Below the pieces are notes generated by a model. The model did no database searches and had not been told where the DNA came from. It saw only the letters and a program-made list of their open reading frames with translations. A DNA stretch of 64,000 bases from CAVALG01 sp045576295 (GTDB taxonomy: Bacteria > Bacillota > Clostridia > Oscillospirales > Acutalibacteraceae), in contig JAZNGF010000010.1 of assembly GCA_045576295.1 (NCBI GenBank), positions 51,582 through 115,581 on the forward strand. The letters are read 5' to 3'. Below are positions 36,728-44,351 of the stretch, piece after piece. A program made the translations under genes and the position numbers. The number at the start of each line of letters is the position of its first letter. Positions within the stretch are counted from its first letter, which is position 1.

Positions 36728-37510
36728 ATGGTTGTGAAAAAAACGAGAACTAAAATTTTATGGGGCAGACTTATTGCGCTATGCCTTGCCTTTGTGTTTA
36801 TCTTGGGCGGGGCGGTTTTAGGTGTTGTAAAATTGTTTTCGGCGATTTTTAGTTCATCGCAAAATAGTGAGCCTATTGTATCACAAATATCACTTCCGCA
36901 AAGCGAGCCCAAAACCCTGTACACAGAGGATTGGTATTTAAAACTTGTGAATTCCGATAATCCTTTAGAAAGAGAATATGATATTCCGCTATCAACTGTT
37001 GATAGGCGTTATGCATCATCGAGTTCGGTTAAATTAGATTCGCGTGCAGTAGAAAGTTTTGAAGAAATGTGTGAAGCTGCCGCGCGCGATGGCGTTGCAA
37101 TTTTTGCGGCATCTGCCTATAGGTCGATTGACCTTCAGGAAAAGCTGTTTGAAAATGAAATAAAAAAGAACCTTAACGCAAACCCGGGCTGGACACGCGA
37201 GCAGGCCGAGGAAAAGGCGGCAACCGTTGTAACTCGCCCCGGAACAAGCGAACATAATTTAGGCCTTGCAGTGGATATAAATACCGATACAGAGGATTTC
37301 AAATACACCGATGAGTATGCGTGGCTTAAAGAACACGCGGCTGAATACGGGTTTATTGAGCGCTACCCTGAAGATAAAACCGAAATCACAGGCATTATTC
37401 ACGAGCCGTGGCACTACCGTTATGTTGGCGTTGAAGATGCGGGCAGAATTAACGAGCTTGGAATGTGCCTTGAAGAGTATGTTGATTATTTAAAACAGGG
37501 CGGCAATTAG
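36728..37510 (+). CDS. VanY-type D-alanyl-D-alanine carboxypeptidase (M15B)
   Basis: This 260-aa protein is anchored by one N-terminal membrane segment (about residues 10-32) and carries an extracellular M15 zinc peptidase domain with SEHNLGLAVDI (metal His and Asp) and HEPWHYRYVG. It trims terminal D-Ala from peptidoglycan stems. A TTG at 36707 is open, but AAGGA supports ATG 36728. Its position after murC fits cell-wall work. No van regulatory or ligase genes are here, so glycopeptide resistance is not implied. Confidence 0.9.
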   Translation: MVVKKTRTKILWGRLIALCLAFVFILGGAVLGVVKLFSAIFSSSQNSEPIVSQISLPQSEPKTLYTEDWYLKLVNSDNPLEREYDIPLSTVDRRYASSSSVKLDSRAVESFEEMCEAAARDGVAIFAASAYRSIDLQEKLFENEIKKNLNANPGWTREQAEEKAATVVTRPGTSEHNLGLAVDINTDTEDFKYTDEYAWLKEHAAEYGFIERYPEDKTEITGIIHEPWHYRYVGVEDAGRINELGMCLEEYVDYLKQGGN

Positions 37511-37572
37511 TTGTTGTTTTTTCTGAGTTTACTTGATATAATGTAATTAATAAAATCAGTGTGGTGGAAATT

Positions 37573-38091
37573 ATGGGATATGATGGGTTCAAAAGAGAGC
37601 TGTTCGGCTACAACAAAGCCCAGGTATCAAGGGCTATCGAGCAGATTTATCAGAATAATGAAAAGCAGGTTGCCGAATTAAATGAAACCATAGGCACCTT
37701 AAAACAGGAAAACGGCAAATATCGCGCAAAAGCCGCCGAGGTTGAAACCGAGCGCCAAAAGGTAGAAAAGCTTGCAACATCGGTTGGAAGGCTTTATGTT
37801 ATTTCAAGGGCAAACGCTGCCGCCGTTATGCGCGCGGCAGAAGAGAATGCCGAGGCCTGCCGAAAAGCCACCGAGCAAAGCCTTGAAACCGTTACAGCGG
37901 CTAAAACCGGGATAAGCGCTGCCGAAAAGGAATTTGCTGATATTATGAGCGAGTTTAACCAAAAAATCGCCCAGCTTTCGGCTTCTTTGAACGAGGCTCA
38001 GTTGTCGGTTGAAGCAAGCGCGAAACAGCTTGAAGAAGCAGAAGAAAAAAGCGCTGAAACTATTATAGAGGCAGAGAATATTAATGCGTGA
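37573..38091 (+). CDS. DivIVA-like coiled-coil protein
   Basis: This 172-aa protein begins MGYDGFKRELFGYNKAQVSRAIEQIY, like the N-terminal lipid-binding part of DivIVA/GpsB. Long heptad-like coiled coils follow (about residues 30-75 and 100-170), rich in A, E, K and Q. It probably has a role in polarity or septum placement. It ends with TGA and overlaps the next gene by 8 nt. Confidence 0.7.
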   Translation: MGYDGFKRELFGYNKAQVSRAIEQIYQNNEKQVAELNETIGTLKQENGKYRAKAAEVETERQKVEKLATSVGRLYVISRANAAAVMRAAEENAEACRKATEQSLETVTAAKTGISAAEKEFADIMSEFNQKIAQLSASLNEAQLSVEASAKQLEEAEEKSAETIIEAENINA

Positions 38092-38617
38092 ATTTTATAT
38101 AGATACGGCAGAGCTTTGTTCGGTAATACCCGAACTTTGCTTTGGTGATTTTGTGTTCCTTTCAGGAACGGTTTACACTGCGCGCGATGCCGCGCATAAA
38201 AAAATTTGTGAAATAATCAGTAATGGCGGCGAATTACCGTTTGATTTAAAGGGTGCCGCAGTTTACTATGCAGGCCCAACGCCAACCCCCGAACACCTTG
38301 CAATTGGCAGTTGCGGCCCCACCACATCTTGCAGAATGGATAAATATGCACCTATACTTCTAAATCGTGGGCTTGCTTGTATGATAGGCAAAGGCGGCCG
38401 CAACGATGAAGTTGTGGAATCTATAAAGAAAAACGGCGCGGTGTATTTGTGCGCTATTGGCGGCGCGGGCGCGGTTGCCTCAAAATGCATAACCTCGTGC
38501 GAGGTTATTGCTTTTCCCGAGCTTGGTTGTGAATCGGTTAAGCGGTTAACCTTTAAAGATTTTCCGCTAATTGTGGGCATAGATCAAAACGGTGGAAGTA
38601 TTTATTCAAAAAGATAA
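38084..38617 (+). CDS. fumB: Class I fumarase / tartrate dehydratase beta subunit, orphan
   Basis: This 177-aa protein matches the C-terminal swivelling domain of iron-sulfur hydrolyases (GDFVFLSGTVYTARDAAHKK, YYAGPTPTP, CGPTTSCRMDKYAP, GKGG). These enzymes hydrate fumarate or a similar acid. The alpha subunit, which carries the 4Fe-4S cluster, is normally the adjacent upstream gene; here that place is taken by the DivIVA-like gene, whose end overlaps this start. Confidence 0.88.
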   Translation: MREFYIDTAELCSVIPELCFGDFVFLSGTVYTARDAAHKKICEIISNGGELPFDLKGAAVYYAGPTPTPEHLAIGSCGPTTSCRMDKYAPILLNRGLACMIGKGGRNDEVVESIKKNGAVYLCAIGGAGAVASKCITSCEVIAFPELGCESVKRLTFKDFPLIVGIDQNGGSIYSKR

Positions 38618-38625
38618 AAAAGTGC

Positions 38626-38654
38626 TTGACAATTATGTTATAAGTTGCTATAAT
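38626..38654 (+). promoter_or_regulatory. Perfect sigma-A promoter of tRNA-Lys
   Basis: TTGACA (38626-38631), a 17-bp spacer and TATAAT (38649-38654) lie 15 bp before the tRNA. Confidence 0.93.
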
Positions 38655-38669
38655 ACATAAGTCGCAGTT

Positions 38670-38745
38670 GAATCATTAGCTCAGTCGGCAGAGCACTTGA
38701 CTTTTAATCAAGGTGTCCGGGGTTCGAATCCCCGATGGTTCACCA
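38670..38745 (+). tRNA. tRNA-Lys (anticodon TTT)
   Basis: The acceptor arms GAATCAT/ATGGTTC pair with one wobble. The anticodon arm CTTGA-CTTTTAA-TCAAG carries TTT. The T-arm CCGGG-GTTCGAATC-CCCG is canonical and CCA is encoded. It is a single gene with its own promoter and terminator. Confidence 0.98.
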
Positions 38746-38750
38746 AAAAA

Positions 38751-38785
38751 ACATCCCAAGTCTTTCGACTTGGGATGTTTTTTTG
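38751..38785 (+). terminator. Terminator of tRNA-Lys
   Basis: ACATCCCAAGTC-TTTC-GACTTGGGATGT is followed by seven Ts. Confidence 0.95.
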
Positions 38786-38970
38786 GAATGATGTTTGCCT
38801 GCGGCAAGTGATGCCGCTTTGCTAATGATGACGGTTATACCTAATGATGCTCGCTTCGCTAATGTTTTGAGGCAAACATTACATCATTGCGACCAATGGA
38901 AGCAACATCATTATGCGGAGCATAACATCATATCGGCTATAGACGATGCATCATTTAAATGCACTGCATT
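38786..38970. repeat. Low-complexity ATGATG-rich intergenic element
   Basis: The stretch contains many ATGATG/CATCAT words interleaved with short GC-rich palindromes (for example GCCTGCGGC, GCTTCGCTAATG). It looks like a decayed or miniature dispersed repeat. Open frames across it have no ribosome site. Confidence 0.45.
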
Positions 38971-38973
38971 TTG

Positions 38974-38982
38974 TGATATAAT
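38974..38982 (+). promoter_or_regulatory. Extended -10 promoter of the HEYGH membrane protein gene
   Basis: TGATATAAT (TG-n-TATAAT) with a weak TTTAAA 17 bp upstream lies 20 bp before the start, directly after the repeat. Confidence 0.55.
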
Positions 38983-39002
38983 TTTTCAAAGGAGAACACA
39001 AA

Positions 39003-39464
39003 ATGATATTTTACATACTCCTCCAATGCTCCTGGGGTTGTTTGCAAACATTGCTGGGATTTTTGTTGTTTTTACTTCATATTAAAGATAAGCATTTTAA
39101 CTATCACGGTGCGGTGGTAACTAAATGGAAATTAAAATCGAGCGTATCGCTTGGGATGTTTGTTTTTATAACAGAAGAACCGTATTTTGCCCCGAAATTT
39201 GAGAATAAGTTTTCAAAAGATGAACTTTATAAGCGGCTGCTTGTGCACGAATACGGCCACACGGTGCAATCTTTAATTTTAGGGCCGCTTTATTTAATAA
39301 TTATGGGTATACCCTCAACAATATGGGGCTTTTTGCCGAGCCTTAATGCCAAAAGGAAAAACAAGCAAATCTCGTATTTTTCGTTCTTTACCGAAAAATG
39401 GGCAAATACATTGGGCGAAAAGGTTACGGGCGAAACTTCTATGCAAAACCTTGTTATCGACTGA
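39003..39464 (+). CDS. Putative membrane zinc metalloprotease-like protein (HEYGH)
   Basis: This 153-aa protein has an N-terminal membrane segment (about 4-26), the motif LVHEYGHTVQSLILG near residue 80 (HExxH-type) and another hydrophobic stretch. HEYGHTxQS proteins are common small clostridial membrane proteins of unknown role; protease activity is not established. The ribosome site AAAGGAG lies at 38989. It ends with TGA. Confidence 0.75.
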   Translation: MIFYILLQCSWGCLQTLLGFLLFLLHIKDKHFNYHGAVVTKWKLKSSVSLGMFVFITEEPYFAPKFENKFSKDELYKRLLVHEYGHTVQSLILGPLYLIIMGIPSTIWGFLPSLNAKRKNKQISYFSFFTEKWANTLGEKVTGETSMQNLVID

Positions 39465-39550
39465 TGCAGCCGTGTTACTTGCAGGCTCTTGAATAAGCAG
39501 TTCGATTATGTTAAAATTAATTGGATTTAAAAACAGCAAAGGGTGAAAAT

Positions 39551-40471
39551 ATGGTTACTGTTTTGCTTGCAACCTATAACGGCGAACGCTACCTTGCCGA
39601 GCAGATAGAGTCGCTTCTAAGCCAAACCTTTAACGATTTTAATATAATTATTAGGGATGATGGCTCGGCTGATGCCACAAACCGCATTATTGACGAATAT
39701 GTTAGCCGTTTCCCCGAAAAGGTTTCAAAAATCACGGGCAGCCCAACAGGCGCTGCAAGCAAGAATTTTTTTGAACTTTTAAAGGCGGTGAACAGCGGCT
39801 ATGTTATGTTTTGCGACCAGGATGACGTTTGGCTGCCGGAAAAGATTGAAAAAACCTATAAAAAAATGGTTGAGGTTGAGGCGGCTAACGAAGGTAAACC
39901 TGTTTTAATTCATTCGAATTTAAAGGTTGCCGATGGCGCTCTTAATGTAATATCAGATTCGTTTTTTGAATTTCAGGCAATCTCGCCCGAGCGGTGCGCC
40001 CTTAACAACCTGCTTGTTCAAAACAATGTAACGGGTTGCACGCTTATGATGAACCCCCCACTTCTTGCCCTTGCAAAAAGGCAGCCTGAAAGCTGTGCTA
40101 TGCACGACTGGTGGGTTGCGCTTATTTCGGCGCTTTTCGGCGTGAGCGATTATATAATGGAACCGCTTATGCTTTACCGCCAGCACGGTGATAATCAGGT
40201 TGGCGCAAAAAAAGCAAAGGGTGCAGGGTTTATTTTAAGAAAATTTAAAACCCGAAAGCAAACCGCTAAAAATTATAATGATGCTTTTTTACAGGCAGAG
40301 GAACTGTTAAGATTGTTTGGCGATGAAATGAGCGAAAGCCAAAAAGAAACGGTCGGGGCCTATGCATCTCTTAAAACTAAAAGTAAGCTTCAAAAAATTA
40401 AAACTATTAGAAAATATGATTTTAGAAAAAACACCCTTGTTAGAACAATAGGGCAGTATTTTTCAATATAG
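39551..40471 (+). CDS. Family 2 glycosyltransferase (rhamnosyltransferase type)
   Basis: This 306-aa GT-A enzyme has VTVLLATYNGERYLAEQIESLL at its start, IIRDDGSADAT near residue 36 and DQDDVW near 88. It resembles enzymes that transfer rhamnose or similar sugars to cell-surface polysaccharide. ATG 39551 with AAAGGGTG is preferred over an upstream TTG at 39521. Confidence 0.88.
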   Translation: MVTVLLATYNGERYLAEQIESLLSQTFNDFNIIIRDDGSADATNRIIDEYVSRFPEKVSKITGSPTGAASKNFFELLKAVNSGYVMFCDQDDVWLPEKIEKTYKKMVEVEAANEGKPVLIHSNLKVADGALNVISDSFFEFQAISPERCALNNLLVQNNVTGCTLMMNPPLLALAKRQPESCAMHDWWVALISALFGVSDYIMEPLMLYRQHGDNQVGAKKAKGAGFILRKFKTRKQTAKNYNDAFLQAEELLRLFGDEMSESQKETVGAYASLKTKSKLQKIKTIRKYDFRKNTLVRTIGQYFSI

Positions 40472-40473
40472 GT

Positions 40474-40508
40474 AAACCGCCCGAAGAATTTTTCTTCGGG
40501 CGGTTTTT
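40474..40508. terminator. Terminator of the GT2 gene
   Basis: A 15-bp perfect stem (40474-40488 with 40492-40506), loop TTT, is followed by Ts. Confidence 0.93.
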
Positions 40509-40540
40509 GTCTGACGCTTTTATAAATCTTACGGCTATAT

Positions 40541-40670
40541 CGTAGGGGCAGATGCCCACATCTGCCCGCCAAAATTTGTGGTTTGATAAATCTAACGTCT
40601 GTATCGTAGGGTCACACCTGTGTGTGCGACCGTCTTTGCGGAACGATACACAGGTCGTTCCCTACAATAT
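40541..40670. repeat. Two GTAGGG-type palindromic elements
   Basis: The first (40543-40567, GTAGGGGCAGATG-CCCA-CATCTGCCC) is the partner of the one at 19789. The second (40603-40668) starts ATCGTAGGG, ends TCCCTACAAT, and has an inner ACACAGGT/ACCTGTGT pairing. Neither encodes protein. Confidence 0.75.
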
Positions 40671-40708
40671 AACAACACCTTTTGAAAAACTGATTTTTAA
40701 CAAATTAG

Positions 40709-40737
40709 TTGTAAAAACATAAAAAGCGTGGTAATAT
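40709..40737 (+). promoter_or_regulatory. Sigma-A promoter of the candidate small RNA
   Basis: TTGTAA (40709-40714), a 17-bp spacer and TAATAT (40732-40737). The predicted start near 40744 falls at the foot of the hairpin. Confidence 0.75.
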
Positions 40738-40743
40738 ATACCC

Positions 40744-40890
40744 ATACCACACGAACTTAATATTGATCCAACACGGGGGAAGACTACCTTGGTAAAAGGT
40801 GTTTTCCTCTACTCCGTGTTGGAATGGTTCGTGTGGTAGCGACCAGAGGAGGCACTTTTTCGGCACATCTCTTTGGGGGTGTGCTTTTTT
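40744..40890 (+). ncRNA. Candidate independent structured small RNA (~147 nt), class unknown
   Basis: The sequence directly shows a promoter, a long hairpin and a terminator. TACCACACGAAC (40745-40756) pairs with 40827-40838. CCAACACGG (40768-40776) pairs with 40814-40822. GGAAGAC-ACC (40778-40788) pairs with 40798-40807 around a 9-nt loop. A 3' tail with AGAGGAGGCAC follows, then the stem GCACATC/GGTGTGC (40863-40884) and six Ts. It lacks the SRP and 6S hallmarks I know. It ends just upstream of a broken lipoprotein gene, so it could also be a leader or attenuator. Confidence 0.7.
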
Positions 40891-40912
40891 GCTAATGGGG
40901 TGGTTTTAATTT

Positions 40913-41411
40913 ATGTAAAAAGAATAGTAATATATTCATTTTTGGTTTTGTTTTGCTTTTGTCGGCTTGTGCACAACCAACCCGAAACACGATGCAAAAT
41001 ACCAACACCGCCCAAATAAACGGGAACACCGAAATAATTCCTGAACCTGTAGAATACACCCACGCGGTTTACAAAACAAATATAACCGCCGAATGCATTT
41101 CAAATGATTCAGTGGGCGACGATTGGGGATTTGCATATATAATGGATGGGCAGGAAATAAAAAGCGGCCACCAAGTTATCATCCCGATGATAGGTGAGGC
41201 TCAAACCAAAATGATAACAGCAACGGTAAAGGAACGCGATAAAATGCCCGATGTTGCTACTGAAGAGGTTACATTTGAAATAAGGGGCGGCGAGGAAAAG
41301 CGCAGAAGATTGACCGTTACCGAGAATAACGGCAGGGCAAAGGATAGATGCGCAGTTTGGGATATTACCGTATCAGTGGAATTTATAGAAAACAGAAAAG
41401 AGCAGCTATGA
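40913..41411 (+). pseudogene. Small lipoprotein gene with a start disrupted by one extra base
   Basis: The frame ending at 41411 reads, from about 40917, KKNSNIFIFGFVLLLSAC: a typical lipoprotein signal with lipidated Cys. No ATG, GTG or TTG precedes it in frame. ATG 40913, well placed after GGGGTGG, is followed by T and then AAAAAG, so it reads ATG TAA. Removing that one T would give MKKNSNIF... in frame. The remaining 140 residues are a soluble domain I do not recognise (WGFAYIMDGQEI...VTFEIRGGEEKRRRLTVTEN). This is either a real inactivating insertion or a sequence error. TTG 40953 would start mid-signal. Confidence 0.6.
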
Positions 41412-41438
41412 GAAATAAACTCATAACTGCTCTTTTTG
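41399..41438. terminator. Terminator overlapping the lipoprotein stop
   Basis: AGAGCAGCTATGAG (41399-41412) pairs with 41420-41433 with one mismatch, followed by TTTTTG. Confidence 0.88.
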
Positions 41439-41480
41439 TTAGGGGTTAAAACGCGGATTGACAATAAAATGCATTAATGA

Positions 41481-41687
41481 TTAATGTTCTAAATAATAGC
41501 TGCCGGCAGTGGGGCGAACGCGGCTTTGAATGTTGCGCTTTTTGCCGCCCTTTTTGCCAAACCTTTCGCGGATAGAGGAAAATAGCTTTCCTTCTAAAAC
41601 GGCTAATTTTTCCTCGTTAAAAAGGCCGAAAATAATGAATGAGCAAACCATAATTTCTATAGCAGAAGATATCATAAATCCTGTCAT
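41481..41687 (-). CDS. Small single-pass membrane protein, hypothetical
   Basis: This 68-aa product starts at MTGFMISSAIEIMVCSFIIFGLF, one membrane segment, followed by a basic tail (EGKLFSSIRERFGKKGGKKRN). AAAGGA lies 11 nt before ATG 41687; a start at 41714 has no ribosome site. The function is unknown. Confidence 0.55.
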   Translation of the reverse strand: MTGFMISSAIEIMVCSFIIFGLFNEEKLAVLEGKLFSSIRERFGKKGGKKRNIQSRVRPTAGSYYLEH

Positions 41688-41813
41688 AATTAACCAATTC
41701 CTTTCGCCGAACATTTGTTCGTTTTCTTTATTTTACATTAAATTCGCGGCTTTGTCAACCCTTAATTTACAAATATATAATAAAATAATTATTGTACGAA
41801 TAATGGGACACTA

Positions 41814-43058
41814 TTAACTTTTTGAACCACTTTTCGAGGTATTTTTAAGGTTTTCGAGGTTTTTCTTATTTATATCCTTGCCTGAAAAGAGGGTTGAGTA
41901 GGAATAAAATATCACTCCATTAGCGGCGCTTTTTGCGGCAGTACACTGGCGCGCAAGTATATCGGGCTCGGTTTGCCATTCGCTTGTTCCGGCATCGGCA
42001 GTGCCGATTTTATAGGCGGCAAGGCCAATATAAAGTGCGGTGCCCTCGCACCGTTCAAGTGATGCCCACTTTTTTAAAATATTATCAAACCTGAATTCTT
42101 CTTCGGGGTAGTTATATCCAAAGTAAAGCTGCGGCGCTATATAGTCGGCATAGTTGTCTTCTTTCATCCATTTTGCAATGTTCGCGAACTGTTCGTTATA
42201 GTTTTTGTCGCTGCCGTTTTCTGAAATATGCGCCGAGGGGCTAATGCCGAACAAAACGCCTTCCTTTGAATGAACCACCCTATATAGTGCCGACACAAGA
42301 GAGTCAACCTGCAGCCTTCTCCAGTCGCCGTGTGAAAGCGGAGCGGTTGTTCCTTCGCAGTAGGTGTTATATTCATTTATGTCGAAATCGGCGGCGGGGG
42401 TTGGGTAAAAATAATCGTCGATTTGTATGCCGTCGATGTCATAGTTTTCGATTATCTCGCGAACGCCGTTTATTATCAGCTTTTGGGCCTCGGTGCTTGA
42501 TGGGTTGAAAAAAACCGCCTGCTTGCCGCCGGCCGCGGGAATAACCTTAACCATATTATCGTTAGATGCATCTGCATCGGTTAAAAATATCCTCGCGGGG
42601 TTGGTTTCGGCAAGGTCGGCTACAGAGTTTGCCGAGCTTGCCACTCTGTATGGGTTTATCCACGCGTGAAAGGACAGCCCCAATTCGTGCGCGGTGGTTA
42701 CCATAAACTCAAGCGCATCGAACCCAGGGTCTTTCCCCTGAACGCCGGTTAAAACCGCGCTGTGAGGGAATAGGTCAGAGGGGTATAGCGCATCGGCATT
42801 AGGGCGCACGTGAACAAAAACGCTGTTAAAGCCGTTATCAGCCACCGTTTTAAACATTGTGCTTATCATATTTTTAAATCCTGCCTCGGTTTTATCGTGG
42901 GATGACAGTTCTATGTATGATATCCAAACCCCTTTGATTTCTTGCAGATTTTGGTCGGCGGGTATGGGTTCGGCCTGCTGAATCGAGTTTTGGCTATAGC
43001 CGCAGCCGCCAAGAAAAACGCACAGGCATAGTATAATACAAATAATTTTTAGGGACAA
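41814..43058 (-). CDS. GHL10/YngK-family glycoside-hydrolase-like lipoprotein
   Basis: This 414-aa protein has a lipoprotein signal (CVFLGGCGYS, Cys near residue 19). The GHL10 (DUF187) TIM-barrel domain follows: KGVWISYIEL, VFVHVRPNADALYPSDLFP, WINPYRVAS and DGIQIDDYFYPTP, the last with likely catalytic acids. Family members act on cell-surface or extracellular glycans. The start is TTG 43058 with AAAGGGG. It is divergent from serC, and a Rex-like operator overlaps its promoter. Confidence 0.88.
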   Translation of the reverse strand: MSLKIICIILCLCVFLGGCGYSQNSIQQAEPIPADQNLQEIKGVWISYIELSSHDKTEAGFKNMISTMFKTVADNGFNSVFVHVRPNADALYPSDLFPHSAVLTGVQGKDPGFDALEFMVTTAHELGLSFHAWINPYRVASSANSVADLAETNPARIFLTDADASNDNMVKVIPAAGGKQAVFFNPSSTEAQKLIINGVREIIENYDIDGIQIDDYFYPTPAADFDINEYNTYCEGTTAPLSHGDWRRLQVDSLVSALYRVVHSKEGVLFGISPSAHISENGSDKNYNEQFANIAKWMKEDNYADYIAPQLYFGYNYPEEEFRFDNILKKWASLERCEGTALYIGLAAYKIGTADAGTSEWQTEPDILARQCTAAKSAANGVIFYSYSTLFSGKDINKKNLENLKNTSKSGSKS

Positions 43059-43105
43059 AATATCAACCCCTTTATTAATGTATATGCACGCGTAGCGAAG
43101 AAATA

Positions 43106-43134
43106 ATCATAATACATTGTTAAATATTTAACAA
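43106..43134 (-). promoter_or_regulatory. Promoter of the GHL10 gene overlapped by operator 1
   Basis: On the minus strand TTGTTA, a 17-bp spacer and TATGAT. The 18-bp palindrome at 43117-43134 covers the -35 and most of the spacer. Confidence 0.6.
43117..43134. promoter_or_regulatory. Rex-box-like operator 1
   Basis: TTGTTAAATATTTAACAA is a perfect 18-bp palindrome. It matches the clostridial Rex consensus TTGTTAAnnnnTTAACAA at every fixed position. Rex represses when NADH/NAD+ is low. Confidence 0.75.
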
Positions 43135-43169
43135 ACATTGACAAAAAATAAAAATATATGCAAAAAAGA

Positions 43170-43187
43170 TTGTTAAATTTTGAACAA
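43170..43187. promoter_or_regulatory. Rex-box-like operator 2
   Basis: TTGTTAAATTTTGAACAA differs from the Rex consensus at one position. It lies 5 bp upstream of the serC -35 and exactly 53 bp (about five helical turns) from operator 1. Confidence 0.7.
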
Positions 43188-43192
43188 TCATA

Positions 43193-43221
43193 TTGACATT
43201 TAAGTATAATATTATTATAAT
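43193..43221 (+). promoter_or_regulatory. Perfect sigma-A promoter of serC-serA
   Basis: TTGACA (43193-43198), a 17-bp spacer and TATAAT (43216-43221). Confidence 0.93.
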
Positions 43222-43265
43222 GATATCAAGTTTTTAAATTTTAATTTTTTTGGAGGAATTAAGTT

Positions 43266-44351
43266 ATGGCAAGAGTTTATAACTTCAGCGCAGGCCCTTC
43301 AGTTTTACCTGAGGCTGTGCTTAAAAAAGCAGCAGATGAAATGTTAGAGTTTGGCGAAACAGGCCAATCTGTAATGGAAATGTCGCACCGTTCAAAGGAA
43401 TATCAGGCAATTTTCGATAACACAGTTGCCCTCCTTCGTGAACTTATGAACATCCCCGAAGAGTACGAAGTTCTTATGCTTCAGGGTGGTGCTTCTTCTC
43501 AGTTTGCAATGCTTCCGCTTAACCTTATGAATAAGTCGGGCAAGGCTGATTTCGTTTTAACAGGTCAGTGGGCAACAAAGGCTTATAAAGAGGCTGCTCG
43601 TTACGGCGAAGCAAATGTGGTTGCTTCTTCTAAAGATGAAACCTTCTCTTATATTCCGAAGCTCGATCCTGCCACATTCACTAAAGATGCTGACTATTTC
43701 CACATCTGTGTGAACAACACAATCTACGGCACAAAATACAACACATTACCAGAAACAGGCGATGTTCCGCTTGTTGGTGATATTTCAAGCTGTATCCTTT
43801 CAGAGCCTATTGATGTTACCAAGTTCGGCGTTCTTTACGCAGGCGCTCAGAAGAACGTTGCTCCTGCAGGCCTTACAATTGTTATTATCCGTAAAGACCT
43901 TATCGGCAACGCTCAGGAAATGACACCTACAATGTTCAACTACTCAACCCATGCTGACAACGGTTCAATGTTCAACACACCGCCTTGCTACACAATTTAT
44001 GTTGCAGGCCTTGTTATGCAGTGGATTAAAGAAAACTTCGGCGGCCTTGAAGGCATGAAAGAATACAACGAAAAGAAGGCTAAGATCCTTTACGACTACC
44101 TTGATTCAAGCAAGTTGTTCAAGGGCACAGTTGTTGCAGAAGACCGTTCACTTATGAACGTTCCCTTTGTAACAGGCGATGAAGAGATGGATGCTAAATT
44201 CGTTGCAGAAGCTAAAAAGGCAGGCTTTGTTAACCTTAAAGGTCACCGTTCAGTGGGCGGTATGAGAGCTTCTATCTACAACGCTATGCCAATTGAAGGC
44301 GTTGAGAAGTTAGTTGAATTCATGAAAAAGTTTGAGCAGGAGAATGCGTAA
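43266..44351 (+). CDS. serC: Phosphoserine aminotransferase
   Basis: This PLP enzyme of serine synthesis converts 3-phosphohydroxypyruvate to phosphoserine. It has 361 aa, starting MARVYNFSAGPSVLPEAVLKKA, with the PLP-lysine block YAGAQKNVAPAGL near residue 196. The ribosome site GGAGG is strong and the codon bias is that of a highly expressed gene. It overlaps serA by 1 nt (TAATG). Confidence 0.97.
   Translation: MARVYNFSAGPSVLPEAVLKKAADEMLEFGETGQSVMEMSHRSKEYQAIFDNTVALLRELMNIPEEYEVLMLQGGASSQFAMLPLNLMNKSGKADFVLTGQWATKAYKEAARYGEANVVASSKDETFSYIPKLDPATFTKDADYFHICVNNTIYGTKYNTLPETGDVPLVGDISSCILSEPIDVTKFGVLYAGAQKNVAPAGLTIVIIRKDLIGNAQEMTPTMFNYSTHADNGSMFNTPPCYTIYVAGLVMQWIKENFGGLEGMKEYNEKKAKILYDYLDSSKLFKGTVVAEDRSLMNVPFVTGDEEMDAKFVAEAKKAGFVNLKGHRSVGGMRASIYNAMPIEGVEKLVEFMKKFEQENA

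Noticed and set aside
36728..37510. Vancomycin resistance based on the VanY-like peptidase
   Set aside because: A lone D,D-carboxypeptidase next to murC without vanHAX or vanRS is ordinary cell-wall maintenance.
38795..39085. Plus-strand frame of 96 codons after the tRNA
   Set aside because: It consists of the ATGATG-rich repeat and overlaps the supported HEYGH gene in another frame.
40744..40890. Identity of the small RNA as 6S RNA, SRP RNA or a known riboswitch
   Set aside because: It is too short for 6S and the 5' and 3' ends do not pair. The SRP GGUCAGG/AGCAG-type motif is absent, and no riboswitch core I know fits.
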